From Microbacteriaceae bacterium (GTDB lineage Bacteria; Actinomycetota; Actinomycetes; Actinomycetales; Microbacteriaceae): a DNA stretch of 43,913 nucleotides. The stretch lies in contig JAIXXG010000101.1 in NCBI GenBank assembly GCA_027490915.1, positions 1 through 43,913 of the forward strand, in the 5' to 3' direction. This document shows, piece by piece, positions 7,420 through 14,601 of the stretch (positions are counted from its first letter, which is position 1; the number at the start of each line of letters is the position of its first letter). The notes under the pieces were generated by a model. That model saw only the letters and a program-made list of their open reading frames with translations, was not told the DNA's origin and made no database searches. Position numbers and translations under genes: made by a program.

Positions 7420-7911
7420 TCAGTCGGCCGACTGGCTGAGCAGGAACTCGGCGACCGCGCGCGGCACGTAGGGGGCGACGTCGCCGCCGAGCGCCGCCAC
7501 CTGGCGCACGAGCGAGCTCGACACGTGGGCGTGCGCGGGGTCGGTGAGCATGAACACCGTCTCGATGCCGGCGAGGTTGCGGTTGACGATCGCCATCGGC
7601 GTCTCGTACGCCACGTCGACCTGGCTGCGCACGCCCTTGACGAGCACGGTCGCGCCGACGTCGGTGCAGTAGTCGACGAGCAGGCCGACGCTCCAGCTGG
7701 TGACGAGGATGCTCGACGGCAGCGCGCGGTCGGCGATCGCCTGCTCGATCAGGGCCACCCGCTGGGCGATCGGCAGCATGGCCTGCTTGCCGGGGTTGTG
7801 CACCACGACGACGTGCACCGCGTCGAACACGCCCGCGGCCCGCTCGATGATGTCGAGGTGCCCGAGGGTGACGGGGTCGAAAGACCCAGGAACGACGGCG
7901 ATCCGGCTCAT
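7420..7911 (-). CDS. coaD: Phosphopantetheine adenylyltransferase (CoA biosynthesis)
   Basis: A 163-residue enzyme that joins ATP and 4'-phosphopantetheine to form dephospho-CoA, the fourth step of coenzyme A synthesis, in the cytoplasm. The nucleotidyltransferase motif [15 protein letters not shown] (residues 8-22, T/HxGH type) and [20 protein letters not shown] are present, as is [15 protein letters not shown] near the C-terminus. Length is normal. ATG at 7911 is preceded at six bases by TAGGCT (7918-7923), consistent with a leaderless mRNA. coaD commonly neighbours rsmD and recG in Actinobacteria; here both lie just upstream. Confidence 0.97.
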   Translation of the reverse strand: MSRIAVVPGSFDPVTLGHLDIIERAAGVFDAVHVVVVHNPGKQAMLPIAQRVALIEQAIADRALPSSILVTSWSVGLLVDYCTDVGATVLVKGVRSQVDVAYETPMAIVNRNLAGIETVFMLTDPAHAHVSSSLVRQVAALGGDVAPYVPRAVAEFLLSQSAD

Positions 7912-7934
7912 GGGCTCAGCCTACCGAGGGCGGG

Positions 7935-8633
7935 TTACTGCGGTGTTTCGCTGCGGGGCTCGGCGTAATCCGCGGTCACGAGGATCGGCAGGTGGTCGGA
8001 GACCCCCTGGGGCAACGTCGTCACCTTGGTGATCGCTAGGCCGATCGAGGTCGCGAAGTCGAAGTGCCCGCGGAAGAACTTGTAGCGCGTGTAGGTGCGC
8101 GCGTCGCTCAGCGTGACCTCGTGCCCGGTCTCCTGCACGCTCGTCGACAGGTGGTCCTTGAACACGGGGTAGTTGAAGTCGCCGACCATGAGCGTCGGCA
8201 GGGTCGGCCCGAAGGTGTCGAGGGCCTCGTGCGCGGCGCGGATCTGCGTGCGCCGCAGCGAGTTGAGGGCCGTGAGCGGGGCGGCGTGGAAGCACCCGAC
8301 GACGAGCTCGCGATCGTGCAGGCGGTCGATGAAGTGGGTGCCGAGCAGACGCTCGAGCGCGGGCTTGGCGATGATGTCGTGCAGCGACCGCTTGAGCTGG
8401 AAGGCGCGCGTGCTGAGGGCGTCGAAGCGCTCGCGGTCGTAGTAGATCGCGAGCCCCAGCCGGTTGAGCTTCGTCGCGTCGGCGAGGTGCAGCGGACCGA
8501 GCTCGCGCGGCAGGTCGTCGGTGTCGACCTCCTGCAGGCACAGCAGGTTGGGGCCGTGCGCGGCCACCAGGTGCTCGAGCTCACCGCGGGCGGCGTGCTT
8601 GCGCAGGTTGTACGAGATCACCCTCACCCGCAC
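7935..8633 (-). CDS. Endonuclease/exonuclease/phosphatase family protein
   Basis: A 232-residue protein of the EEP fold. The family's metal and catalytic motifs are visible: ISYNLRKHA at the N-terminus, LLCLQEVDTDD (metal-binding Glu near residue 34), GDFNYPVFKD (Asp/Asn near 162-164) and SDHLPILV near the C-terminus. Such proteins cut phosphodiesters in nucleic acids, lipids or inositol phosphates; the substrate cannot be told. No signal peptide, so cytoplasmic. Three in-frame GTG codons (8633, 8627, 8621) open the gene; GAGACT lies six bases before the second, so 8627 is also plausible. It sits between recG and coaD on the same strand. Confidence 0.82.
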   Translation of the reverse strand: MRVRVISYNLRKHAARGELEHLVAAHGPNLLCLQEVDTDDLPRELGPLHLADATKLNRLGLAIYYDRERFDALSTRAFQLKRSLHDIIAKPALERLLGTHFIDRLHDRELVVGCFHAAPLTALNSLRRTQIRAAHEALDTFGPTLPTLMVGDFNYPVFKDHLSTSVQETGHEVTLSDARTYTRYKFFRGHFDFATSIGLAITKVTTLPQGVSDHLPILVTADYAEPRSETPQ

Positions 8634-8679
8634 AGTCTCACCCGTGCGGGGCGCGAGCGCCCAATCGGCGAGCCGCGCT

Positions 8680-8711
8680 CGCGAGATTCTCGCGCTAGTT
8701 CTTCGCGAGAA
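8680..8711. terminator. Overlapping hairpins at the recG stop codon
   Basis: A perfect 15-nt palindrome CGCGAGATTCTCGCG (8680-8694) abuts the recG stop. Its right half TTCTCGCG can instead pair with CGCGAGAA at 8704-8711, enclosing the stop codon in a 9-nt loop. On the minus strand either stem would form just as recG ends, so it may act as a terminator or 3' stabiliser; no T-run follows, so classical intrinsic termination is not certain. Confidence 0.45.
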
Positions 8712-10947
8712 AATCGCGGCTGGCGTCGTCGAGGCGACGCTCGATAGCGGCCTTGAGGGCGGGATGCCCGCTCAGCGTCGCATCCCCCTCGAGCACCCCG
8801 GCCGCGGCCGCGCGGGCCGCGCTGATGAGGTCGCCGTCGGTGGCCACCCGCAGCAGCTTGAGGCTCGAGCGCCCGCCGCTCTGCGTCGCGCCGAGCACGT
8901 CGCCCTCGCGCCGCAGCTCGAGGTCGATCTGCGCGAGCGCGAAGCCGTCGAGCGTGCCCGCCACGGCCTCGACGCGCTCGCGCGCGAGGGTCTCGGGCAG
9001 CGCAGCCGTCACGAAGAGGCACAGCCCGGGCACTCCCCCGCGGCCGACGCGGCCCCGCAGCTGGTGCAGCTGGCTCACCCCGAAGCGGTCGGCGTCGACG
9101 ACGACCATCGTCGAGGCGTTGGGCACATCGACGCCGACCTCGATGACGGTCGTCGACACGAGAACGTCGATCTCGCCGCGCGCGAAGGCGCGCATCACCG
9201 CATCCTTCTCGTCGGAGGTCATGCGGCCGTGCAGCGGCTCGATGCGGCGCCCGGCGAGCGCGGGGTGCTGGCGCAGGAGGGGCGTCAGCTCGGCGACGGT
9301 CGCCGGCGGGCGGGCGATCGCGTCGACACCGCTGCCGCCGGCCCCGTCGTCGGCTGAGCCATCAGCGGGGTCATCAACGAGCGCGTCGGGGTCGTCCTCG
9401 CGCGTGGCCGGGTCGATCGCGGGGACGACGACGAAGCCCTGACGACCCTGGGCGAGCTCTTCGCCCATGCGCTCCCACACGCGGTTCCACCAGCCGGGCT
9501 TGTCGGCGAGCGGCACCACGTGGCTGACGATCGGGGTGCGCCCGGCGGGCAGGGTCGCGATGGTCGAGACGTCGAGGTCGCCGAACACGGTCATGGCGAC
9601 GGTGCGCGGAATCGGTGTGGCGGTGAGCACGAGCACGTGCGGCGGCACGGCGCCCTTGCGGCGCAGGCTCTCGCGCTGCTCGACGCCGAAGCGGTGCTGC
9701 TCGTCGACGACGACGAGCCCGAGGTCGGCGAACTGCACCTTGTCTCCGAGCAGGGCGTGCGTGCCGACGACGATGCGGGATGCTCCGCTCGCGATGCTCA
9801 GCAGCGCCGCCCGCCGCTCGGGCTGGCTCAGCTGCCCGGTGAGCAGCACGGGGCGCAGCCGGGCTGCGCGATCGGGGCCGAGGGTGGCGACGATCGACCG
9901 CAGGTGCTGCGCGGCGAGCACCTCGGTGGGGGCGAGCAGGGCGCTCTGCCCGCCGCTCTCGGCGACGGTCAGCATGGCGCGCACGGCGACGAGGGTCTTG
10001 CCCGAGCCGACCTCGCCCTGCACGAGCCGGTTCATCGGCACGGGTGCGGCGAGGTCGCGTGCGATCTCGTCGCCGACCAGGCGCTGGTCGTCGGTCAGGG
10101 TGAAGGGCAGCTCGGCGTCGAAGCCGGCGAGCTCGGCGCCCGGCACGCGCGGGGTGGCGGGCTGCTCGCGCAGGGCTTGTCGCTGCTGCAGCAGCGCGGC
10201 CTGCAGCACGAAGGCCTCGTGAAACCGCAGGGTGTCGCGCGCGCGGCGCCACTGCCCGTCGTTCTCGGGCCGGTGGATGTACTGGTACGCCGTTCCGAGG
10301 TCGAGCAGGTCGGGGGCCCCGTCGTGCTCCGAGGCGTCGGGCGCCCGCAGCTCGGCCCGCACGCTCGCAGGAACCGGGTCGTCGAGCGCCGGCAGCGTGT
10401 CGAGCACCACCCCGACGGCTTTCGCGATCTGCCAGCTCGCCACCGTCGACGTCGCCGGGTAGATCGGAATCGGCTGCATCGCCCACTTCGTCGCCTCGGG
10501 GCCGGTGTCGCGCTCATCGCCCGCCTCGAAGAGCTCGTAGTCGGGGTGGGCGAGCTGCCGCGCGCCGCGGTACTCGCCGACCTTGCCGGCGAAGATGCCG
10601 CGCACGCCCTTCCTCAGGTCGTTGGCCCGCCACGCCTGGTTGAAGAACGTGAGGGTCAGGATGCCCTGCCCATCGGTGATGCGCACCTCGAGAATGCTTC
10701 CGCGCCGCTGGCGCATCGGCCGCTCGGTGACGTCGATGACCTCGGCGACGATCGTCACCGACTCGTCGACGCGCAGCTCGCTGAGCGCGGTCAGCTCGCC
10801 GCGGCGGGCGTAGCGCCGGGGATAGTGGGTCAGCAGGTCGCCGACGGTGAGCATCCCGAACGCCTTCTTGAGGGCGTTGGCGCTGCGGTCGCCCAGCGCG
10901 CTGCTGAGCTTGGCGCTCAGCGGGTCGGAAGGGGCCGGACTGCTCAC
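8695..10947 (-). CDS. recG: ATP-dependent DNA helicase RecG
   Basis: A 750-residue superfamily 2 helicase that remodels stalled replication forks and Holliday junctions. In order: N-terminal wedge/OB domain with LTHYPRRYARRGELT, Walker A QGEVGSGKT, motif II VVVDEQHRFGVEQRE, LTATPIPRT, and motif VI LHQLRGRVGRGG with the C-terminal TRG region. An acidic low-complexity insert, about 30 residues rich in D, G and A, sits between the two helicase lobes. GTG at 10947 is chosen: the frame stays open to 11427 but would overlap rsmD on the other strand, and TAGCGT (10955-10960) lies seven bases upstream, fitting a leaderless start. Divergent from rsmD. Confidence 0.95.
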   Translation of the reverse strand: MSSPAPSDPLSAKLSSALGDRSANALKKAFGMLTVGDLLTHYPRRYARRGELTALSELRVDESVTIVAEVIDVTERPMRQRRGSILEVRITDGQGILTLTFFNQAWRANDLRKGVRGIFAGKVGEYRGARQLAHPDYELFEAGDERDTGPEATKWAMQPIPIYPATSTVASWQIAKAVGVVLDTLPALDDPVPASVRAELRAPDASEHDGAPDLLDLGTAYQYIHRPENDGQWRRARDTLRFHEAFVLQAALLQQRQALREQPATPRVPGAELAGFDAELPFTLTDDQRLVGDEIARDLAAPVPMNRLVQGEVGSGKTLVAVRAMLTVAESGGQSALLAPTEVLAAQHLRSIVATLGPDRAARLRPVLLTGQLSQPERRAALLSIASGASRIVVGTHALLGDKVQFADLGLVVVDEQHRFGVEQRESLRRKGAVPPHVLVLTATPIPRTVAMTVFGDLDVSTIATLPAGRTPIVSHVVPLADKPGWWNRVWERMGEELAQGRQGFVVVPAIDPATREDDPDALVDDPADGSADDGAGGSGVDAIARPPATVAELTPLLRQHPALAGRRIEPLHGRMTSDEKDAVMRAFARGEIDVLVSTTVIEVGVDVPNASTMVVVDADRFGVSQLHQLRGRVGRGGVPGLCLFVTAALPETLARERVEAVAGTLDGFALAQIDLELRREGDVLGATQSGGRSSLKLLRVATDGDLISAARAAAAGVLEGDATLSGHPALKAAIERRLDDASRDFLAKN

Positions 10948-10954
10948 GGCGTCA

Positions 10955-10994
10955 ACGCTACTCGCGCCGCCTGACGGCCTCGCGCGACTAGCGT
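10955..10994. promoter_or_regulatory. Divergent leaderless promoters of recG and rsmD
   Basis: The 54-bp gap between the two GTG starts contains TAGCGT on the minus strand (read from 10960 to 10955) and TAGCGT on the plus strand (10989-10994). Each lies exactly seven bases from its own start codon, so both transcripts should begin at or next to the GTG. No -35 consensus stands out. The hexamer pair is seen directly; promoter function is inferred. Confidence 0.65.
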
Positions 10995-11001
10995 TAGGGC
11001 C

Positions 11002-11589
11002 GTGACACGCATCATCGCCGGGTTCGCGGGCTCGCTGACGCTGAAGGTTCCGTCGGCGGGCACGCGGCCCACGAGCGACCGCGTGCGCGAGGCGATCTTC
11101 AGCGCGCTCGAGGCGCGCGATGCGATCGACGGGATGCGCGTGCTCGACCTCTACGCGGGCTCGGGCGCCCTCGCACTCGAGGCGATCAGCCGCGGCGCCG
11201 CCTCGGCCGTGCTCGTCGAGAAGTCGTACGCGGCCGTGCAGGTCTGCAAGGCCAACGCCGCGCTCGTGCAGGGTCGCGCGGGGCGGAGTTCGACGGGCAC
11301 GGGCGCGCGGCCGAGCATCCACGTCATCGGCAAGCCCGCGACCTCGTACCTCTCGTCGGCGCTGGATCAGTTCGACCTCGTCTTCATCGACCCGCCGTAC
11401 GAGGTGGGCGGGCTCGAGCTCGACCACGTGCTCGAGGGGCTCGTGCCGCGATTGGCGACGGATGCGGTGGTCGCGCTCGAGCGCTCATCCCGCTCCCCGG
11501 CTCCGGCCTGGCCGGCCGGACTCGCGCTCGACAAGGTGTCGCGGTACGGCGAGACCGCCGTGTACTGGGTGAGCCGGGTCGACGCCTGA
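11002..11589 (+). CDS. rsmD: 16S rRNA (guanine966-N2)-methyltransferase
   Basis: A 195-residue SAM-dependent methyltransferase acting on G966 of 16S rRNA in the small subunit. The N-terminal MTRIIAGFAGSLTL and RPTSDRVREAIFSAL segments, the SAM motif VLDLYAGSGALALEAISRGA (about 47-66) and the catalytic FIDPPYEVGG (NPPY-like, about 132-141) are all present. GTG at 11002 follows TAGCGT by seven bases. In many Actinobacteria rsmD lies between recG and coaD in the same direction; here it is divergent from recG and upstream of it, indicating a local inversion or rearrangement. Confidence 0.93.
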   Translation: MTRIIAGFAGSLTLKVPSAGTRPTSDRVREAIFSALEARDAIDGMRVLDLYAGSGALALEAISRGAASAVLVEKSYAAVQVCKANAALVQGRAGRSSTGTGARPSIHVIGKPATSYLSSALDQFDLVFIDPPYEVGGLELDHVLEGLVPRLATDAVVALERSSRSPAPAWPAGLALDKVSRYGETAVYWVSRVDA

Positions 11590-11613
11590 CAAGCGGGGCC
11601 GCGCGGCCACCGG

Positions 11614-11667
11614 GTTTCTCGTGTGTGAAGACGCATCGACGTCAAACCGGCTTCACACACGAAAAAC
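11614..11667. repeat. Large inverted repeat between convergent rsmD and thiL
   Basis: TCGTGTGTGAAG (11619-11630) and CTTCACACACGA (11651-11662) form a perfect 12-bp stem around a 20-nt loop. After one mismatch the outer GTTT (11614-11617) and AAAC (11664-11667) extend it by four pairs. It lies just after the rsmD stop and 70 bp after the thiL stop on the other strand. A bidirectional transcription stop is likely, although on each strand the T-run precedes the stem instead of following it; a dispersed palindromic repeat is the alternative. Confidence 0.6.
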
Positions 11668-11738
11668 GCGGGTGGTCTCCAGAGGTCGATGCGCGGGCTG
11701 CGGGGAGGGGTCGGCGAGCACGTGGGCAGCCTGTCGCG

Positions 11739-12806
11739 TCAGCCGGCCTGCCCGCTCCACTCGGCGAACGGGTCCCACCCGCCGCGCTCGTCGAAGACGC
11801 GGCCGTCGACGAGCAGCGCGGGCCCGTGGCGGTCGGCCGCGACGACCCGGCCGATGATGCGGAAGCCGCCGGGAAGAGCATCCAGCGGCGGCGCCACGTC
11901 GGGCGGGAAGGTCGCCAGCAGCGCGTGGTCCTCTCCCCCGGTGAGGGCGAGCGACGCGGGCGCGGCCGGGTCGAGCCCGTGCGCGAGCGCGACCTCGCGC
12001 ACCTGCTGGCTCGCGAGGTCGAGGCTGACGCCGCTCGCGCGGGCGATGCGGCGCGCGTCGAGCGCGAGCCCGTCGCTGAGGTCGAGCATGGCGGAGGCTC
12101 CGCCGAGGGCGGCGGCGACGCCGTCCGCGATCGGCGGGTGCGGCGTGAGCTGGGCGGCGAGGGGCACGGGATGCTCGGCGCGCAGTCGAGCGGCGGCCCC
12201 CGCATCCGGAGCCCCCGTCGCATCGACCCCGCGCTCGAACAGCAGACGCAGCCCCTCGGCCGCGAGCCCCAGCGAGCCGGAGACCGCGACCCAGTCGCCC
12301 GGCCGCGCGCCGGCGCGCGTGATCGGCTCGCGATCCTCGAGGTCGCCGAACGCCGTGACCGCGATCGTCAGCACGCTCGACACGCTCAAGTCGCCGCCCA
12401 CGACCCCGCAGCCGGGCGCGAGCGCCTCGCACGCATCGCGCAGCCCTTCGGCGAGCGCTTCGAGCTCGGCCACCGGAGTCTCGGCGGGGGCCGCGAGCGC
12501 GACGACCAGCGCCGTCGGTCGCGCGCCCATGGCCGCGACATCGCTGAGGTTCGTCGCCGCGGCCTTGAAGCCGAGGTCGTGCATCGTCGACCACGCGGTG
12601 CGGAAGTCGGGCCCGTGGATCATCATGTCGGTCGTCACCACGAAGCGCCCGTCGGGCGCCGCGAGCACGGCCGCATCATCGCCCGGGCCGAGCACCGTCG
12701 CATCGCTGCCCGGCAGCAGCGGGATGATGCGCGCGAGCGCCGCGAGCTCGCCCACGGAGCCGAGCGTGTCGCCCGCCGATGCGCGCGGTGACCCCGAGCG
12801 TGACAT
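11739..12806 (-). CDS. thiL: Thiamine-monophosphate kinase
   Basis: A 355-residue enzyme that phosphorylates thiamine monophosphate to thiamine diphosphate with ATP, the last step of cofactor synthesis. It belongs to the PurM/AIR-synthase-like superfamily. N-terminal GELAALARIIPLL and LGPGDDAAVLAAPDG, then VVTTDMMIHGPDFR with metal-binding aspartates, KAAATNLSDVAAMGA, and C-terminal MLDLSDGLALDARRIARASG and LTGGEDHALLATFP are all as in ThiL. ATG at 12806 is preceded at seven bases by TACTCT (12814-12819), so a leaderless transcript is expected. In Actinobacteria thiL usually lies between the ddl region and recG, as here. Confidence 0.95.
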   Translation of the reverse strand: MSRSGSPRASAGDTLGSVGELAALARIIPLLPGSDATVLGPGDDAAVLAAPDGRFVVTTDMMIHGPDFRTAWSTMHDLGFKAAATNLSDVAAMGARPTALVVALAAPAETPVAELEALAEGLRDACEALAPGCGVVGGDLSVSSVLTIAVTAFGDLEDREPITRAGARPGDWVAVSGSLGLAAEGLRLLFERGVDATGAPDAGAAARLRAEHPVPLAAQLTPHPPIADGVAAALGGASAMLDLSDGLALDARRIARASGVSLDLASQQVREVALAHGLDPAAPASLALTGGEDHALLATFPPDVAPPLDALPGGFRIIGRVVAADRHGPALLVDGRVFDERGGWDPFAEWSGQAG

Positions 12807-12875
12807 GGTGCTCAGAGTAGTGCGAGCAACCGTTCGCCGAGCGCCGTGATCACGGCATCCCCGAAGGGGGCCGCT

Positions 12876-12910
12876 CTAGACAGAAAGGTTCGTCTAGCGA
12901 AAACGTTTCG
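12876..12910. promoter_or_regulatory. Two inverted repeats, possible LacI-type operator
   Basis: CTAGAC (12876-12881) and GTCTAG (12892-12897) form a 6-bp dyad separated by 10 bases. Immediately next, CGAAA-ACG-TTTCG (12898-12910) is a 13-nt dyad with a central CG, the usual layout of LacI/GalR operators. Both lie about 50-80 bases upstream of the promoter of the 12968 gene and about 70-100 bases upstream of thiL. No regulator of that family is in the window. Confidence 0.45.
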
Positions 12911-12967
12911 GCCCACGGGTGGCACGCTCTCTCGTCGGCGAGGGGTTCCCCTCACTACAGTCCAGCC

Positions 12968-13405
12968 ATGAGTGATCAGCCACCAACTCCTTACGGCCCG
13001 CCCGATGGCCCTGTTCCGGACGAGGACAATCCGGAGCGCCAGGACGTCGGCGAAGACGATGTCGCGGACAAGCGGCGCAGCCTCCTGATCATGGCCATCG
13101 TCACGGGAGCGCTGGCGGTGCTGGTGGCGGTGGTCCAGTACCTGACCTTCCTCCAGTCGCCGTTCGACCCAGATGTGTACATCCCACCAGAGGCGCTAGC
13201 GATCAGTCCCGTTCTGTTCGTGATCTCCATGAACTTCCTCGTTTGGCGGGCAGTGCAGCCGCGGATCCGCCCCTCCGCCCCAGGCCGCGCGGGGGTCATC
13301 ACCGGCACTGCGCTGACGCTCGGGTGCAGCAGCATCGTCGTCGTGTTCCTCCTGATCTTCGTGATGTTCTTCACGATCATCTCGGCGTCGCCCTTCGGCA
13401 AGTGA
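12968..13405 (+). CDS. Small membrane protein, first of a tandem paralogous pair
   Basis: 145 residues. A proline/acidic N-terminal tail (MSDQPPTPYGPPDGPVPDED) is followed by three likely membrane segments: LLIMAIVTGALAVLVAVVQY (about 38-57), the stretch around ISPVLFVISMNFLVWRAV, and LGCSSIVVVFLLIFVMFFTI near the C-terminus. The topology, PYGP element and PVLFVI(S/A)xNxLxWRA segment recur in the next gene, so the two are duplicates. TACAGT at 12956-12961 lies six bases before ATG. Function is unknown; proline-rich tails of this kind are common on small actinobacterial membrane proteins. Confidence 0.72.
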   Translation: MSDQPPTPYGPPDGPVPDEDNPERQDVGEDDVADKRRSLLIMAIVTGALAVLVAVVQYLTFLQSPFDPDVYIPPEALAISPVLFVISMNFLVWRAVQPRIRPSAPGRAGVITGTALTLGCSSIVVVFLLIFVMFFTIISASPFGK

Positions 13406-13463
13406 CGCAATCCCGCACACGAACATCCTGCGTGGGAGCGCGGCGAGTGAGTACTGTCGTCGC

Positions 13464-13928
13464 ATGAGCGACAGCACCCCCGAACCCCCTGCGAGCCCCT
13501 ATGGCCCCGCCGCAACGGCGGCACCGGCGGCGACCGACCCGGTGGGTGAGCAGAAGCTCGAGCGCGCTCGCCGCGGCCTGCGCATCGCGGCGCTGGTCAG
13601 CGGCGTGCTCTCCGTGCTCATCACCGTCACGCTGGTCGTGCTCGCCGCCCTCGGCATGGGCACAGCCGACAACCATCTCGCCGGCGTCGGCGAGGCCGTC
13701 ACATTCGCGCTCATCTTCGCCGCCCCCGTACTCTTCGTCATCGCCCTCAACCTGCTCACCTGGCGCGCGCTGCTGCGTCCGCTCGCGCGCATGGGTGTCG
13801 GCGGTCGCATCGCGCTCGTCGTCGTGATGGTGCTCGTGCTCGGCATCGTCAGCGTCGCGCTCGTGGCGGCGCTGTTGTTCGGCGGCTTCTTCCTCGGAGC
13901 GCTGAGCAGCACGGGCTCGGGCTTCTAG
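13464..13928 (+). CDS. Small membrane protein, second of the tandem pair
   Basis: 154 residues, paralogous to the gene at 12968: the same start (MSDSTPEPPASPYGP), a similar central segment APVLFVIALNLLTWRALLRP, and the same spacing of three membrane helices (GLRIAALVSGVLSVLITVTL, the VTFALIFAAPVLFVIA region, and IALVVVMVLVLGIVSVALVA). The first copy is less GC-rich and more diverged, suggesting an old duplication or separate arrival. TACTGT at 13452-13457 lies six bases before the ATG, so each copy has its own leaderless promoter. Function unknown. Confidence 0.72.
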   Translation: MSDSTPEPPASPYGPAATAAPAATDPVGEQKLERARRGLRIAALVSGVLSVLITVTLVVLAALGMGTADNHLAGVGEAVTFALIFAAPVLFVIALNLLTWRALLRPLARMGVGGRIALVVVMVLVLGIVSVALVAALLFGGFFLGALSSTGSGF

Positions 13929-14008
13929 CGCGACGCGCGCTCCCCGGGCCAGCCGAACTTCTGCCGCTCTCAGCCCGTGCCAGCGTGCGGCCCGCTAGCG
14001 TTGAGCAC

Positions 14009-14566
14009 GTGCCGACTCGACCCTCTGCGCGCGTGCGCCGAGCATCCGCCGCCCTCGTGGTGACCGCGGTCGTCGGGCTCGCCGGCTGCGCGGGCATCGT
14101 TCCGCTCGAGCCGGGGCCCGAGTCGAACGCCGTCGCGTGCGCCGAAACCATGGTGCGCCTGCCCGACGCGATCGGCGACCTCGACCGGCGCAGCACCAAC
14201 GCGCAGTCGACCGCCGCGTGGGGCGACCCGACCGCGGTCATCTACCGCTGCGGACTGCCCGAGCAGGGCCCGAGCGACCTGCCGTGCTTCACCGTCGAGG
14301 GCGTCGACTGGCTGCTCGACGAGACCGATGCGCCGCGCTACGTCTTCACCACCTACGGCCGCGAGCCGGTCACCGAGATCATCGTCGACGTCACGTACAT
14401 CGCGGGCGCCGACGCGGTGCGCGCGCTGAGCCCCGTCGTCGGGCTGCGGGATGCGGATGCCCGGTGCCTCGTCGCGACCGACGTGTTCGGCGGCGGCACC
14501 GTGAGCCCGACGGCCGAGCCGAGCCCGGCTCCCAGCGCGACGCCGAGCGCCACGCCGACGCCGTAG
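14009..14566 (+). CDS. DUF3515-type lipoprotein
   Basis: 185 residues with a basic N-terminus, a hydrophobic signal (SAALVVTAVVGLAGC) and a lipobox LAGC, so the mature protein should be lipid-anchored on the outer face of the membrane. The body (VACAETMVRLPDAIGDLDRR, AWGDPTAVIYRCGLP, FTTYGREPVTEIIVDVTYI) matches DUF3515, a family often encoded beside ddl and thiL in Actinobacteria, as here. The C-terminus is a Pro/Ser/Thr-rich tail. GTG at 14009 is chosen because TAGCGT (13996-14001) lies seven bases upstream; GTG at 13985 is the alternative. It is convergent with the ligase gene at 14602. Confidence 0.8.
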   Translation: MPTRPSARVRRASAALVVTAVVGLAGCAGIVPLEPGPESNAVACAETMVRLPDAIGDLDRRSTNAQSTAAWGDPTAVIYRCGLPEQGPSDLPCFTVEGVDWLLDETDAPRYVFTTYGREPVTEIIVDVTYIAGADAVRALSPVVGLRDADARCLVATDVFGGGTVSPTAEPSPAPSATPSATPTP

Positions 14567-14601
14567 CCGACGCCGGAGCGCCGCTCAGGCGTGGGCGCGG
14601 C

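Noticed and set aside
9520-10974. 484-codon plus-strand open frame opposite recG
   Set aside because: Histidine/glutamate/glycine-rich shadow of the recG coding strand with no domain.
10948-11427. 160-residue N-terminal extension of RecG
   Set aside because: It overlaps rsmD on the other strand, lacks RecG family sequence, and the GTG at 10947 has a well-placed promoter box.
12968-13928. Toxin-antitoxin or immunity pair
   Set aside because: Both proteins are similar to each other, each has its own promoter, and neither has a toxin or antitoxin motif.
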